From assembly GCA_014859225.1 (NCBI GenBank), contig JACUUP010000035.1, positions 1 to 13,296 on the forward strand: 13,296 nucleotides of DNA, read 5' to 3'. The notes under the pieces were generated by a model. The model had not been told where the DNA came from. It saw nothing but the letters and a program-made list of their open reading frames with translations, and did not search any database. Positions 1 to 6,891 of the stretch are shown here, piece by piece; position 1 is the stretch's first letter; every line of letters starts with the position of its first letter. Position numbers and translations under genes: made by a program. The DNA is from Candidatus Aerophobota bacterium. GTDB lineage: Bacteria; Aerophobota; Aerophobia; Aerophobales; B3-G15.

Positions 1-179
1 TGAAGCGGCAAAGCTTCGCCGAATACAGAGACTGAAGCGAAGCGGGAAGGTTTAAAGCGGGGGGATATGTCCTGGATATTTGACAATAAAGTTTTGCGTG
101 AAAAATAAGTATCCTAAAAAATAAATGAAGGACGAGTTCTTGCAGAGAAGTTAAACTATTATTTTTAAGGAGTATAATT
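1..179. other. Upstream region before hicB, no gene recognised
   Basis: No convincing coding frame is seen. The first 60 bases are purine-rich and hold a perfect 7-bp inverted repeat (GCTTCGC at 13-19, GCGAAGC at 37-43) of unknown meaning; it may be the edge of a repeat or of a preceding gene. A consensus -35 box, TTGACA, lies at 80-85, but the hexamer 17 bp downstream (AAATAA, 103-108) is a poor -10, so the promoter of the hicB-hicA pair is uncertain. A good ribosome binding site, AAGGAG, stands just upstream of the hicB ATG at 180. Confidence 0.4.
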
Positions 180-398
180 ATGCAAACAAGAGAGGTAGTT
201 TTTATAGTGGAGGAAGACCCTGAAGGAGGGTATACCGCCAAAGCTCTTGATTATTCAATTTTTACAGAAGGTGAAACACTGGAGGAACTGAAAGGGAATG
301 TTAAAGATTCTCTAAGGTGTCATTTTGATAAAGAAGAAGACATCCCTCGTATTATTCGCCTGCATATAGTTAGGGAAGAGATACTCTCCTATGTCTAA
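180..398 (+). CDS. hicB: HicB-like (UPF0150) antitoxin
   Basis: A 72-residue protein with the short HicB/UPF0150 fold pattern: an N-terminal beta strand (REVVFIVEEDPEGGYTAKA), the D-x-x-IFTEGETLEEL turn at about residues 24-37, then a helix (KGNVKDSLRCHF). Antitoxins of this family bind and neutralise the HicA mRNA interferase. No C-terminal DNA-binding extension is present, so this is the minimal form. AAGGAG lies a few bases before the ATG. Its stop codon overlaps the start of the hicA reading frame (ATG at 391), which shows translational coupling typical of a toxin-antitoxin pair. The partner toxin is frameshifted, so this antitoxin may now be an orphan. Confidence 0.82.
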   Translation: MQTREVVFIVEEDPEGGYTAKALDYSIFTEGETLEELKGNVKDSLRCHFDKEEDIPRIIRLHIVREEILSYV

Positions 399-646
399 AA
401 TACCAAGGGATGTTTCTGGAGCAAAGTTGGCTGAGTTACTTAAAAGATATGATTACCAAATTAAAAGAAAGAAGGACAGGAAGTCATATACGGTTAGCCT
501 CTTATTTTAAAGAGACCGAACATAAGATAACGATCCCTAATCATGTCTCAATTAAAATTGGGACTTTAAATAGTATCTTAAGTGATATAGCTAATTATTT
601 AAAGATGACAAAGAGGGAACTTGTAGAGGAATTATTCGGGAAATAA
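391..646 (+). pseudogene. hicA: hicA toxin gene broken by a single-base frameshift
   Basis: HicA (YcfA) toxins are small double-stranded-RNA-binding-like mRNA interferases. The frame starting at the ATG at 391 gives the usual N-terminus (MSKIPRDVSGAKLAELLKRY) but then runs out of family sequence and stops at 508-510. The next frame supplies the rest of the family pattern: TGSHIRLAS with the catalytic-type histidine, then HKITIPNH and IKIGTLNSILSDIANYL, ending at 646. The switch needs one base to be skipped inside the purine run at about 463-476 (AAAAGAAAGAAGGA). Rejoined, the product would be 84 residues, normal for HicA. This is either a true inactivating insertion, a sequencing or assembly error in a slippery tract, or, least likely, programmed frameshifting. 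The start overlaps the hicB stop by 8 bases. Confidence 0.85.
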
Positions 647-657
647 TCCCTCTACAA
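621..657. repeat. 37-bp quasi-palindrome at the junction of two broken toxin genes
   Basis: The left arm TTGTAGAGGAATTATT (621-636) and right arm AATAATCCCTCTACAA (642-657) pair over 16 positions with a single A.C mismatch (630/648) around a 5-base loop. The left arm encodes the last residues of hicA and the right arm contains the stop codon of the shortened pemK-like gene on the other strand. It could fold as a hairpin that ends both convergent transcripts, although no clear T-run follows on either strand. It may equally be the scar of a fold-back rearrangement that cut off the pemK end. Confidence 0.75.
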
Positions 658-828
658 ATTAATTGAAACGGCGTATCTATTTCTAATAGAGTGACTGGTA
701 ACCTGGCAAAGAATTAAATCATCACCTTCCAACTTAGCAATTACTAAAGCTGGCCGTCTTTTAGTCAAGGTTAAATCTGAGAAGGGAAAGGGAACAACTA
801 CTACATCTCCTTTTATAAATCTTTCCAT
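652..828 (-). pseudogene. PemK/MazF-family toxin, C-terminally truncated
   Basis: A 58-residue frame begins MERFIKGDVVVVPFPFSDLT and continues KRRPALVIAKLEGDDLILCQVTS, the N-terminal SH3-like half of PemK/MazF endoribonuclease toxins. Family members are usually about 105-115 residues; here the frame stops just after RYAVSINL, and sequence past the stop shows no family resemblance in any frame, because only six bases separate it from the end of hicA. The start overlaps the upstream antitoxin-like gene by 16 bases, the usual coupled arrangement. The missing C-terminal half holds part of the core fold, so an active toxin is unlikely. Recognition of the family is confident; loss of function is inferred. 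Confidence 0.8.
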
Positions 829-1007
829 ACTTCGTCTTCTTCAGGTTTCAGCCAATCTTTTTTGAGAGACACTTCACTTGCTAATGCAAATTCCATCTTT
901 TGTTCCAAAGCTTTAGTCTTCAAAAATCGGATAAAATCCAGTATTTCTATGAGATATGGCACCGGGATATTTTCTATCTCATTGGTTATTAATTCTTTCT
1001 CTTCCAT
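813..1007 (-). CDS. DUF2281-like antitoxin partner of the PemK/MazF fragment
   Basis: A 64-residue protein with an N-terminal helix-rich part (IENIPVPYLIEILDFIRFLKTK) and the acidic C-terminal signature KKDWLKPEEDEVWKDL at about residues 49-64. That tail, ending in W-x-x-L, is typical of DUF2281 proteins encoded immediately upstream of PemK/MazF-type toxins, where they act as the antitoxin. The gene has its own strong promoter (1044-1072), and its end overlaps the start of the truncated toxin by 16 bases. It appears intact although its toxin is not. The antitoxin role is inferred from family and position. Confidence 0.72.
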   Translation of the reverse strand: MEEKELITNEIENIPVPYLIEILDFIRFLKTKALEQKMEFALASEVSLKKDWLKPEEDEVWKDL

Positions 1008-1043
1008 CGTCTAATACCCCTATTTTTATCTTTGACATTTAAT

Positions 1044-1072
1044 ATTATACTAAATCCAAAATAATTTTGCAA
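1044..1072 (-). promoter_or_regulatory. Sigma-70-type promoter of the DUF2281/PemK pair
   Basis: On the minus strand a -35 hexamer TTGCAA (1072-1067) is followed after 17 bp by a perfect -10 TATAAT (1049-1044). Transcription would start near 1037, giving a leader of about 30 bases before the ATG at 1007. Confidence 0.7.
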
Positions 1073-1118
1073 TAAAATTTTAGTTTTTAAACCAGGAGGT
1101 AAGGCAGTGGATGAACTT

Positions 1119-1243
1119 AATGTAGCCGCAAACTTTAGGGTGCGTAAGGAAAGCGTTAATACCGTAGGACAGGCATCCCGCCTGTCATTGCAAACCCATG
1201 GTAGTGCAGGAAACCTGCACACCTTAAAGGGTGCGGCTACATT
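1119..1243. repeat. MITE-like element with terminal inverted repeats and two internal hairpins
   Basis: The ends are perfect 12-bp inverted repeats, AATGTAGCCGCA (1119-1130) and TGCGGCTACATT (1232-1243). Similarity extends inward to about 22 bp (left CTTTAGGG against right-end complement CTTTAAGG). Inside are two perfect stem-loops: GACAGGC/GCCTGTC (1168-1174, 1180-1186, loop ATCCC) and GTGCAGG/CCTGCAC (1204-1210, 1214-1220, loop AAA). There is no coding capacity for a transposase. The design is that of a small non-autonomous or REP-like palindromic element; no clear target duplication flanks it. It sits between the antitoxin gene and the end of the exported-protein gene. Confidence 0.75.
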
Positions 1244-1287
1244 TTGTCAGGATTAATGTCAAATGCCCAAGACCTGACCGCTTTTCA

Positions 1288-2451
1288 TTAGAGGCGAATC
1301 TTAAGGTCTACTACCAGACCTTTAAACTCAAGTGTTCTTTTTTGAAGCTGCCATCCTGTTCCACCTCCTGCTTCCCAGTTGCCGGGAAGTGAAAATTCAG
1401 GAGCAACCGGTGCATCCCACCAGATAGAGAGGAAACTGCCAAAACTCAAGGAGATGTTATCTGTTATATCATAGAGAACTTTGAGCTTGAGTTCGGTTAC
1501 GGGAACAGCTGTCTTTTCCTCTTTAGCAAAGGGGAAAGAGCCATACAGAATCAGGTATGAGCCAACGGGGTCACCATCTTCTGCATACCATATATCATCA
1601 ATATCCTCCCAGATGCCCTCGTATTTTACATTGCCGAATAAAACGGACTGGTTGATAAAGCCCTCAATTCCCCATCTTTTATACTTTGCCTGTCCCTGAA
1701 ATCCTAAAACTGGACCTAACATAATCTCATAGTTTGCTTTGCTTTTGCTCTCCAGGGTGACATAGTTATCCCAGTCGTAACCTTCAGGCCAGTAAGGAAG
1801 CTCAGAGAAATATTCAGGATCATAGTAAACATACGCCCGCTGCTCCTGTCCTTCCCTTCTTTCATTATTCAGACTTCCTAATTTTGCTCCAAATACGAAG
1901 TCAATCTGACTTGCTGGTTTTTCTGCCAGGGTGCGAATACCAAATACATCGGCTGTCCAGATGCCAAGTTTGTTTTCTGCAAAATAATCTACAGGAGAAC
2001 AAAGTGACTCTTCCAGGTCATTCCACAAAGGCCAGATGGTATGGTCCCACATACGCACTCCATTTTCATAGTAAATATACCCCGTTGATGTCTCTTGCCA
2101 AAGAGGAGTTGTTACCCTGCCAGTTTCTGATGCATCAGTATTAAACTGCCACCCACTAAGACCCCACCCCCACTGATTTTTTCTGTAGGTTAACTCTGCT
2201 CTTAGCGCTAAACCGTCTTTCATATTCAGGTTTATCGGCTCATAAGTTATATCGTATTCAAGGGTAGAAGTGTATGCATTCCACTTTTCTTTATAGTAAA
2301 ATATATCCCCCACATGCTCATCGTAGCCATAAACATCCATCCACATAGGCTCAATTTGAATTTCCAGACTGCCATCCCGGGCAAAGCCCAAAGCTACCAG
2401 TATAAAAACAAACATTAGCACTAACCCAAAAATTATGAATATTTTTCGCAC
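1288..2451 (-). CDS. Exported beta-rich protein, probable outer-membrane beta-barrel, family not recognised
   Basis: About 387 residues. I place the start at GTG 2451 because AAGGAG lies 6 bases upstream and the product then begins as a textbook Sec signal peptide: basic RK, hydrophobic IFIIFGLVLMFVFILVALG, cleavage after about residue 24 (GFA/RD). A longer frame opens at GTG 2523 but would add a charged stretch with no export logic. The mature part is rich in Trp, Tyr and Gly with alternating polar and hydrophobic residues (for example LALRAELTYRK, KLKVLYDITDNISLSFG) and ends in a strand, LVVDLKIRL. This is the pattern of an outer-membrane barrel with short turns and longer acidic loops. No catalytic motif is seen. 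It has a promoter at 2545-2573 and no clear operon partner. The barrel assignment is inference from composition; the specific function is unknown. Confidence 0.7.
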   Translation of the reverse strand: MRKIFIIFGLVLMFVFILVALGFARDGSLEIQIEPMWMDVYGYDEHVGDIFYYKEKWNAYTSTLEYDITYEPINLNMKDGLALRAELTYRKNQWGWGLSGWQFNTDASETGRVTTPLWQETSTGYIYYENGVRMWDHTIWPLWNDLEESLCSPVDYFAENKLGIWTADVFGIRTLAEKPASQIDFVFGAKLGSLNNERREGQEQRAYVYYDPEYFSELPYWPEGYDWDNYVTLESKSKANYEIMLGPVLGFQGQAKYKRWGIEGFINQSVLFGNVKYEGIWEDIDDIWYAEDGDPVGSYLILYGSFPFAKEEKTAVPVTELKLKVLYDITDNISLSFGSFLSIWWDAPVAPEFSLPGNWEAGGGTGWQLQKRTLEFKGLVVDLKIRL

Positions 2452-2544
2452 TTTTCTCTCCTTTTGTATTTCTTTTTCTCCAGTTCTTCTTTTTCCCTCT
2501 TTCCCCTCTTTCACCTCCTGCACCCCCCTTTGAGTTTTTTCCTA

Positions 2545-2573
2545 AATTTAAGTTTAAAAATCTTTTTTGTCAA
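2545..2573 (-). promoter_or_regulatory. Promoter for the exported barrel-like protein
   Basis: On the minus strand a perfect TTGACA (2573-2568) is followed after 17 bp by TAAATT (2550-2545, four of six matches to TATAAT). It lies about 94 bases upstream of the chosen GTG start and back to back with the promoter at 2580-2607. Confidence 0.5.
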
Positions 2574-2579
2574 CTGTAT

Positions 2580-2607
2580 TTGACAGGTGCTTTTTGTGTG
2601 GTAAAAT
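2580..2607 (+). promoter_or_regulatory. Promoter of the M20 peptidase-ftsK-pgsA-pgpA operon
   Basis: Perfect -35 TTGACA (2580-2585), 16-bp spacer, -10 TAAAAT (2602-2607, five of six). The start of transcription would be near 2614, followed by a GAGGAG ribosome binding site at 2622-2627 and the ATG at 2638. Confidence 0.72.
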
Positions 2608-2637
2608 TGCTTCAAATGCCAGAGGAGAAAAATAGCT

Positions 2638-3801
2638 ATGGAAAATTTAGCCTGGCTGGATGCTCTTTCTTCCCGTATAGATAAAGAAGAGATGCTAAAT
2701 CTTGCCTCAAGGCTCATGGAAAAAAACACAGTGAATCCCCCGGGAAATGAGTTTCTGGTAAAAGATATTTTAATAGAGTATCTTAAAAAGATTGGTGCCA
2801 GGATAAAAGTTTATGAGCCGGCCCCGGGAAGATTAAGCATCTTAGGCTGTATCGGCGAAGACTCGCCCGTTGTTGCTATAATTTCTCATATGGATGTTGT
2901 TCCCCCCGGTGAGGGGTGGGATTTTGACCCATTTTCACCCAGGATAAAAGATGGTAAAATCTATGGGCGAGGAGCTGTAGATAATAAAGGTCCTTTTGCC
3001 GCAAGCTGGGCAGGAGTAAAAGCTCTTCTTGATGCAAAAATTCCCTTAAGAGGCACTATAGTTTTAGGAGCGGTAGCTGATGAGGAAAAGGGCTCCCGTT
3101 ATGGTATGCAGTATCTTTTAGAAAAAGATTTTCATCCAGATTTTTGTATCATTCCTGACGGTGGTAAATTAGATGAGATAGTGATAGGAGAAAAAGGAAG
3201 AATGGAAGTTTATCTTCGTACACAAGGAAAATCAGCACATGCCTCCGAGCCTCAAAAAGGTGAGAATGCCATATATAAGATGGTAAGTTATCTTGAAAGT
3301 TTAAAAAATTTTAGCTTTAAGAATGAACATCATCCTTTATTTGAACCTGCCACCTTAAATTTAGGACAGATAAAAGGAGGTCAGGCTCCTAATATTGTTC
3401 CTGATAGCTGCGAGGCAACTTTTGACATCAGGTATCCTCTGGGAATGGAAGAGGATGAGATGCTATGCGAACTTAAAGCTCTTGCTTCAAAATACAACCT
3501 GAAAGTTGAAATTGCAAAAAGAAACTTTTCTGCAAAACCACATCTTCTTGATATAGAACATCCCCTGACTGAAATATTTAAGGATACAGCTGAAAAAATT
3601 GGTATTTCTTTAAAAGTTGGAACCATGGGGGGTATAACTCTTGCTAAAAATCTTTATTTTAGAAATATTCCTGCTGTAGTTCATTCTCCTGCAACAGAAT
3701 CAGTAGCCCATCAGGCGAATGAATATGTTAAGATAGAAAATCTGGTAACCTGTGCAAAAATTTGGGCTGGCGTGGTGGGCGGGTTATTGAAAGCAGATTA
3801 A
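2638..3801 (+). CDS. M20-family metallopeptidase (ArgE/DapE/PepV-like)
   Basis: A 387-residue zinc-dependent amidohydrolase that cleaves N-acyl amino acids or small peptides in the cytoplasm (no signal peptide). The M20 metal and catalytic residues can be read in order: H84 and D86 in SHMDVVPPG, D115 in GRGAVDNKG, the pair E149/E150 in ADEEKGS, D174 in IIPDGG, H201 in GKSAHAS and H358 in VAHQANEYV. The dimerisation or lid domain spans about residues 185-295. The usual GG-T-D-x-R segment reads GGITLAKN (331-338), lacking the Asp; this is closer to the GGGTYA form of PepV-like dipeptidases, so a dipeptidase or general deacylase is as likely as DapE or ArgE. It is the first gene of an operon, 16 bases before ftsK, with its own promoter. 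Family certain, substrate not. Confidence 0.9.
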   Translation: MENLAWLDALSSRIDKEEMLNLASRLMEKNTVNPPGNEFLVKDILIEYLKKIGARIKVYEPAPGRLSILGCIGEDSPVVAIISHMDVVPPGEGWDFDPFSPRIKDGKIYGRGAVDNKGPFAASWAGVKALLDAKIPLRGTIVLGAVADEEKGSRYGMQYLLEKDFHPDFCIIPDGGKLDEIVIGEKGRMEVYLRTQGKSAHASEPQKGENAIYKMVSYLESLKNFSFKNEHHPLFEPATLNLGQIKGGQAPNIVPDSCEATFDIRYPLGMEEDEMLCELKALASKYNLKVEIAKRNFSAKPHLLDIEHPLTEIFKDTAEKIGISLKVGTMGGITLAKNLYFRNIPAVVHSPATESVAHQANEYVKIENLVTCAKIWAGVVGGLLKAD

Positions 3802-3817
3802 TAGAGGGAAAATAATT

Positions 3818-5887
3818 ATGACAGAACAAATCCCGGGAAAAAGAAAAAAAGATATTGCCAAGGCTACCCTTTTGATTATAATAGGGCTTTTTATCCTGGT
3901 TAGCCTCCTTTTTTATCATCCAGAAAAGTCACCTTTTTTTACTTTTCCTCCCGAAATTTCTCCAGGAAACTATGTTGGGAAAGCGGGAATTTTCCTTGCT
4001 ACTTACCTTTTTTTGGGGCTCGGAATTTCTGCTTTTCTTTTGCCCTTTATCTTTATATGGTTTGGTATAAAAAAGGCGAAAAAAGGTTATATAGAGAGCC
4101 TTTTAAGTAGGGGCATAAGCCTTATCTTTGGTTTTATAGCTTTATGCACTCTTTTTTATTTTGCTGGCTTGGACCTTACCTTCCCCTGGCATGGAGGAGG
4201 ACTGGTAGGTTTTATTTTTCACGAATGGTTCATACTTCTTTTGGGGAAAGTTGGAGGATTGATTGTGGTAATTGGGCTTTTGTTTATCAGCTTTATTTTA
4301 AATATTGATTTTTCTACCCTGAGAAGAAAAAAAGAAATTAAAAAGCAGGTTTTCTCCCAAAAAAATCTTACCTTAAGCAAAAATTCTAAGTATATTTTGC
4401 CCAAAGAAAAAAAGGGAGAGAAAGATATCCAGAGATTTTCTACCTCAGGTTATCAATTTCCACCCCTTGATTTGCTTGATTCTCCAAAGGGAAAGCTTTC
4501 CTCATCCAACGAGGTTCAGGAGGCAGGTAGAAGGCTTCAGCAAACTTTAAAAGACTTTGGAGTGGAAGTTGAGATAGATGAGGTGAAAGAAGGTCCATCT
4601 GTTAACCGGTATGAAATTAAGCTTGCTCCCGGGATACGGGTAAGCAAACTCATGAACCTTGCAAGCGACCTCGCTTTATCCTTAGCTGTTCCCAATGTCA
4701 GGATAGAGGTTCCCGTAAGTGGTAAATCTTTAGTGGGGGTGGAGGTGCCTAAAAAGAAAGTTAACTTTGTTTACCTGCGCAGCCTTTTAGAGGAAGCTGA
4801 GTTTAAAAATAGGAGAGAAAAGCTTCTTTTCCCCCTGGGTAAGGATATTGCCGGGGGAACAGTATGGGCTAATCTGGAGAGTCTACCTCATCTTTTAATA
4901 GGAGGCTCAACCGGTTCTGGAAAAAGTGTTTGTGTAAACTCCATTTTAATCAGTCTTCTTTATAAAGCCTTGCCCGAAGAGGTTAAATTTTTACTTATTG
5001 ACCCTAAAACAGTGGAACTTGTTGACTATGCGGACATTCCTCACTTAATATTTCCTCCTATAAAAGACTTCAAAACAGCAACAACTTCTTTAGACTGGGT
5101 AGTCCAGGAAATGATGCAGCGCTACGAGAGACTCAACAAGGATGGTGTGCGTAATATTGCTGAATTTAACCAGGACAAAGAAAAAGAAAAGATTATGTCT
5201 TACCTTGTGGTGGTCATTGACGAGCTTGCTGACCTTATGATGCTTGCCGGGGCAAGACTGGAGAAAACCCTCTGTCGAATTGCCCAGCTTGGAAGAGCAA
5301 CAGGTATTCATCTTGTTGTTGCCACCCAGAGACCTTCAGTTGATGTTATAACCGGTTTAATTAAGGCAAATTTTCCCTCCCGCGTTTCCTTTTCTGTTGC
5401 CTCACAGATTGATTCAAGGACTATCCTTGATACAACCGGTGCTGAGAAACTCATTGGAAATGGTGATATGCTTTTCTCGCCCGTAGAGGCATCAAGGCCT
5501 TTCAGGATTCAGGGAAGTTACATCTCCTCCATAGAGGTGAAAAGAGTGGTTAACTTTATCAGGCAACAAGAGGCTCCCGTTTACAAGGATATAATCAGTG
5601 AAATTGAGGACGAGATGTTGGATGAAACAGATGAGGCTGTTGGAGATGAGCTTTACCAGGAGGCAAAGGAACTTGTTCTTGCAAGAGGTAGAGCATCCAC
5701 CTCTTATCTTCAGAGAAGGCTCGCCATAGGGTATAATAGGGCTGCCAGAATTATGGAGCAGCTTGAAAAAGAGGGATTAGTAGGACCTCTTAGAGGAAGT
5801 AAACCAAGGGAGGTTCTGGTGGAAAGAAAGCCTGATAGAGGGGGAAAGGAAGAGAAAAAAGATACAACGGATGAATACAGCCAATAA
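3818..5887 (+). CDS. ftsK: DNA translocase FtsK/SpoIIIE
   Basis: A 689-residue septal DNA pump that moves chromosome ends through the closing division site. Four membrane segments lie in the first 165 residues (about 16-33, 55-83, 96-118, 137-162). A short charged linker runs to about residue 225, much shorter than that of E. coli FtsK. The motor follows: alpha domain about 230-305, RecA-like ATPase with Walker A GGSTGSGKS (362-370) and Walker B VVVIDELADL (464-473), then ATQRPSVDVITGLIKANFP (502-520). The C-terminal gamma winged helix (about 612-668, RGRASTSYLQRRLAIGYNRA) is the part that reads polar DNA sequences. The length is typical of SpoIIIE/SftA-sized members. The end overlaps pgsA by 17 bases, so the two are translationally coupled. 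Confidence 0.97.
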   Translation: MTEQIPGKRKKDIAKATLLIIIGLFILVSLLFYHPEKSPFFTFPPEISPGNYVGKAGIFLATYLFLGLGISAFLLPFIFIWFGIKKAKKGYIESLLSRGISLIFGFIALCTLFYFAGLDLTFPWHGGGLVGFIFHEWFILLLGKVGGLIVVIGLLFISFILNIDFSTLRRKKEIKKQVFSQKNLTLSKNSKYILPKEKKGEKDIQRFSTSGYQFPPLDLLDSPKGKLSSSNEVQEAGRRLQQTLKDFGVEVEIDEVKEGPSVNRYEIKLAPGIRVSKLMNLASDLALSLAVPNVRIEVPVSGKSLVGVEVPKKKVNFVYLRSLLEEAEFKNRREKLLFPLGKDIAGGTVWANLESLPHLLIGGSTGSGKSVCVNSILISLLYKALPEEVKFLLIDPKTVELVDYADIPHLIFPPIKDFKTATTSLDWVVQEMMQRYERLNKDGVRNIAEFNQDKEKEKIMSYLVVVIDELADLMMLAGARLEKTLCRIAQLGRATGIHLVVATQRPSVDVITGLIKANFPSRVSFSVASQIDSRTILDTTGAEKLIGNGDMLFSPVEASRPFRIQGSYISSIEVKRVVNFIRQQEAPVYKDIISEIEDEMLDETDEAVGDELYQEAKELVLARGRASTSYLQRRLAIGYNRAARIMEQLEKEGLVGPLRGSKPREVLVERKPDRGGKEEKKDTTDEYSQ

Positions 5888-6419
5888 AATAACCCTTTTT
5901 CGTATAGCTCTTGTCCCTTTTTTCATTGTTTTTCTATTTATTTTTGCAAAAGTGGGTGTGGTTTTTTCTCTTTTTATCTTCACTGTTGCTTCTTTTTCTG
6001 ATTGGCTGGATGGATACGTAGCAAGAAAGAAAAATGAAGTGACGGTCACAGGAAAGATAATAGACCCTGTTGCCGATAAAATTCTCGTTTACAGTGCTTT
6101 TATTTGCTTTATTTACCTGCACATTATCCCTTTCTGGATGGTAATAGTCATTATGGCGCGGGATTTTTTGGTGATGGCTCTTAGAGTGGAGTTGGCGGCA
6201 ACAGGATTCGTTTTAGCCTCAAGTATGACGGCTAAATTAAAAACAGTGCTGGAGTATGTAGCTCTTTTTTTTGTGTTTTTTTACCTTCTTTTCGACCTTA
6301 GATTTTTCCAGATTTTTATGCAGGTATTTATTTATTCTGCTATGGGTTTAGCGTGTATTTTTGCTGTAGTTTCAGGTATTGAATATTTTCTGCAGGGAAG
6401 GAGAATGCTAATAAAATGA
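5871..6419 (+). CDS. pgsA: CDP-diacylglycerol-glycerol-3-phosphate 3-phosphatidyltransferase
   Basis: A 182-residue integral membrane enzyme that makes phosphatidylglycerophosphate from CDP-diacylglycerol and glycerol-3-phosphate. The CDP-alcohol phosphatidyltransferase signature is complete: D44-x2-D47-G48-x2-A51-R52-x8-G61-x3-D65-x3-D69, read from SDWLDGYVAR and GKIIDPVADK. The N-terminus NKITLFRIALVPFF is typical of PgsA. Hydrophobic segments cover most of the rest (about 8-42, 72-95, 125-142, 150-172). The gene overlaps ftsK upstream by 17 bases and pgpA downstream by 4 bases (ATGA), so the next pathway step is encoded directly after it. Confidence 0.96.
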   Translation: MNTANKITLFRIALVPFFIVFLFIFAKVGVVFSLFIFTVASFSDWLDGYVARKKNEVTVTGKIIDPVADKILVYSAFICFIYLHIIPFWMVIVIMARDFLVMALRVELAATGFVLASSMTAKLKTVLEYVALFFVFFYLLFDLRFFQIFMQVFIYSAMGLACIFAVVSGIEYFLQGRRMLIK

Positions 6420-6874
6420 AACGGGTATTTTTAGCTATTGGAACAGGGTTTGGAGCAGGCTATGTTCCGTTTTTTCCCGGAACAGCAGGAACACTCTGGG
6501 GAGTGCTTATCTATATTTTAATCTCATCAGCTACCCCGATTATCTGGTGGCATCTTTTTGTAGCCATATTTGTCATTTTTTTGGGAGTCTGGGTGTCCGG
6601 GGAGTGTGAGAAGATTCTTAAGGATAAGGACCATCGTTTTATTGTAATTGATGAGATAGGAGGATTTCTCATAGCTATGCTGGGACTTCCCGTTTCTCCC
6701 CTCTTCCTGGTGTCTGGATTTATTTTTTTCCGCTTATTTGATATGATAAAGCCCTTTTATATAAATAAACTTCAAAAACTACCAGGAGGATGGGGAGTGG
6801 TTCTTGATGATGCTGCAGCAGGTCTTCTTGCTAATATTTTTATCAGGGTTGTAATTTCTATGTTTGGGTGGTAG
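6416..6874 (+). CDS. pgpA: Phosphatidylglycerophosphatase A
   Basis: A 152-residue membrane phosphatase that removes the phosphate from phosphatidylglycerophosphate to give phosphatidylglycerol, the step after PgsA. PgpA motifs are all present: GYVPFFPGTAGTL (15-27), the metal-binding IDEIGG (78-83), FRLFDMIKP (105-113) and GGWGVVLDDAAAG (124-136). Length is normal for the family. It starts inside the pgsA stop (ATGA overlap) and is the last gene of the operon that begins at 2638. Its stop lies seven bases from the stop of the convergent GGDEF gene. Confidence 0.96.
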   Translation: MKRVFLAIGTGFGAGYVPFFPGTAGTLWGVLIYILISSATPIIWWHLFVAIFVIFLGVWVSGECEKILKDKDHRFIVIDEIGGFLIAMLGLPVSPLFLVSGFIFFRLFDMIKPFYINKLQKLPGGWGVVLDDAAAGLLANIFIRVVISMFGW

Positions 6875-6891
6875 AAGCGTTTTACTCTACC
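6870..6891. terminator. Possible weak terminator between convergent genes
   Basis: GGTAGA (6870-6875) and TCTACC (6886-6891) form a 6-bp stem with a 10-base loop exactly at the converging ends of pgpA and the GGDEF gene, followed on the plus strand by TTTT. The stem is short, so this is tentative. Confidence 0.35.

Noticed and set aside
410-646. Stand-alone gene starting at ATG 410
   Set aside because: Its first 20 or so residues do not look like HicA, while the other frame supplies the expected N-terminus from 391. It is the second half of a frameshifted gene.
989-1222. Open frame on the minus strand overlapping the palindromic element
   Set aside because: Most of it is a translation of the repeat and of the promoter region of the DUF2281-like gene; it has no family resemblance and contains the repeat-derived peptide RRDACPT.
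1246-1278. GTCAGG/CCTGAC inverted repeat as terminator of the exported-protein gene
   Set aside because: Only 6 bp with a 21-base loop and no T-run on the minus strand; too weak to call.
2452-2523. Longer start of the exported protein at GTG 2523
   Set aside because: The extra 24 residues are charged and sit before a perfect signal peptide; GTG 2451 has a well-spaced AAGGAG.
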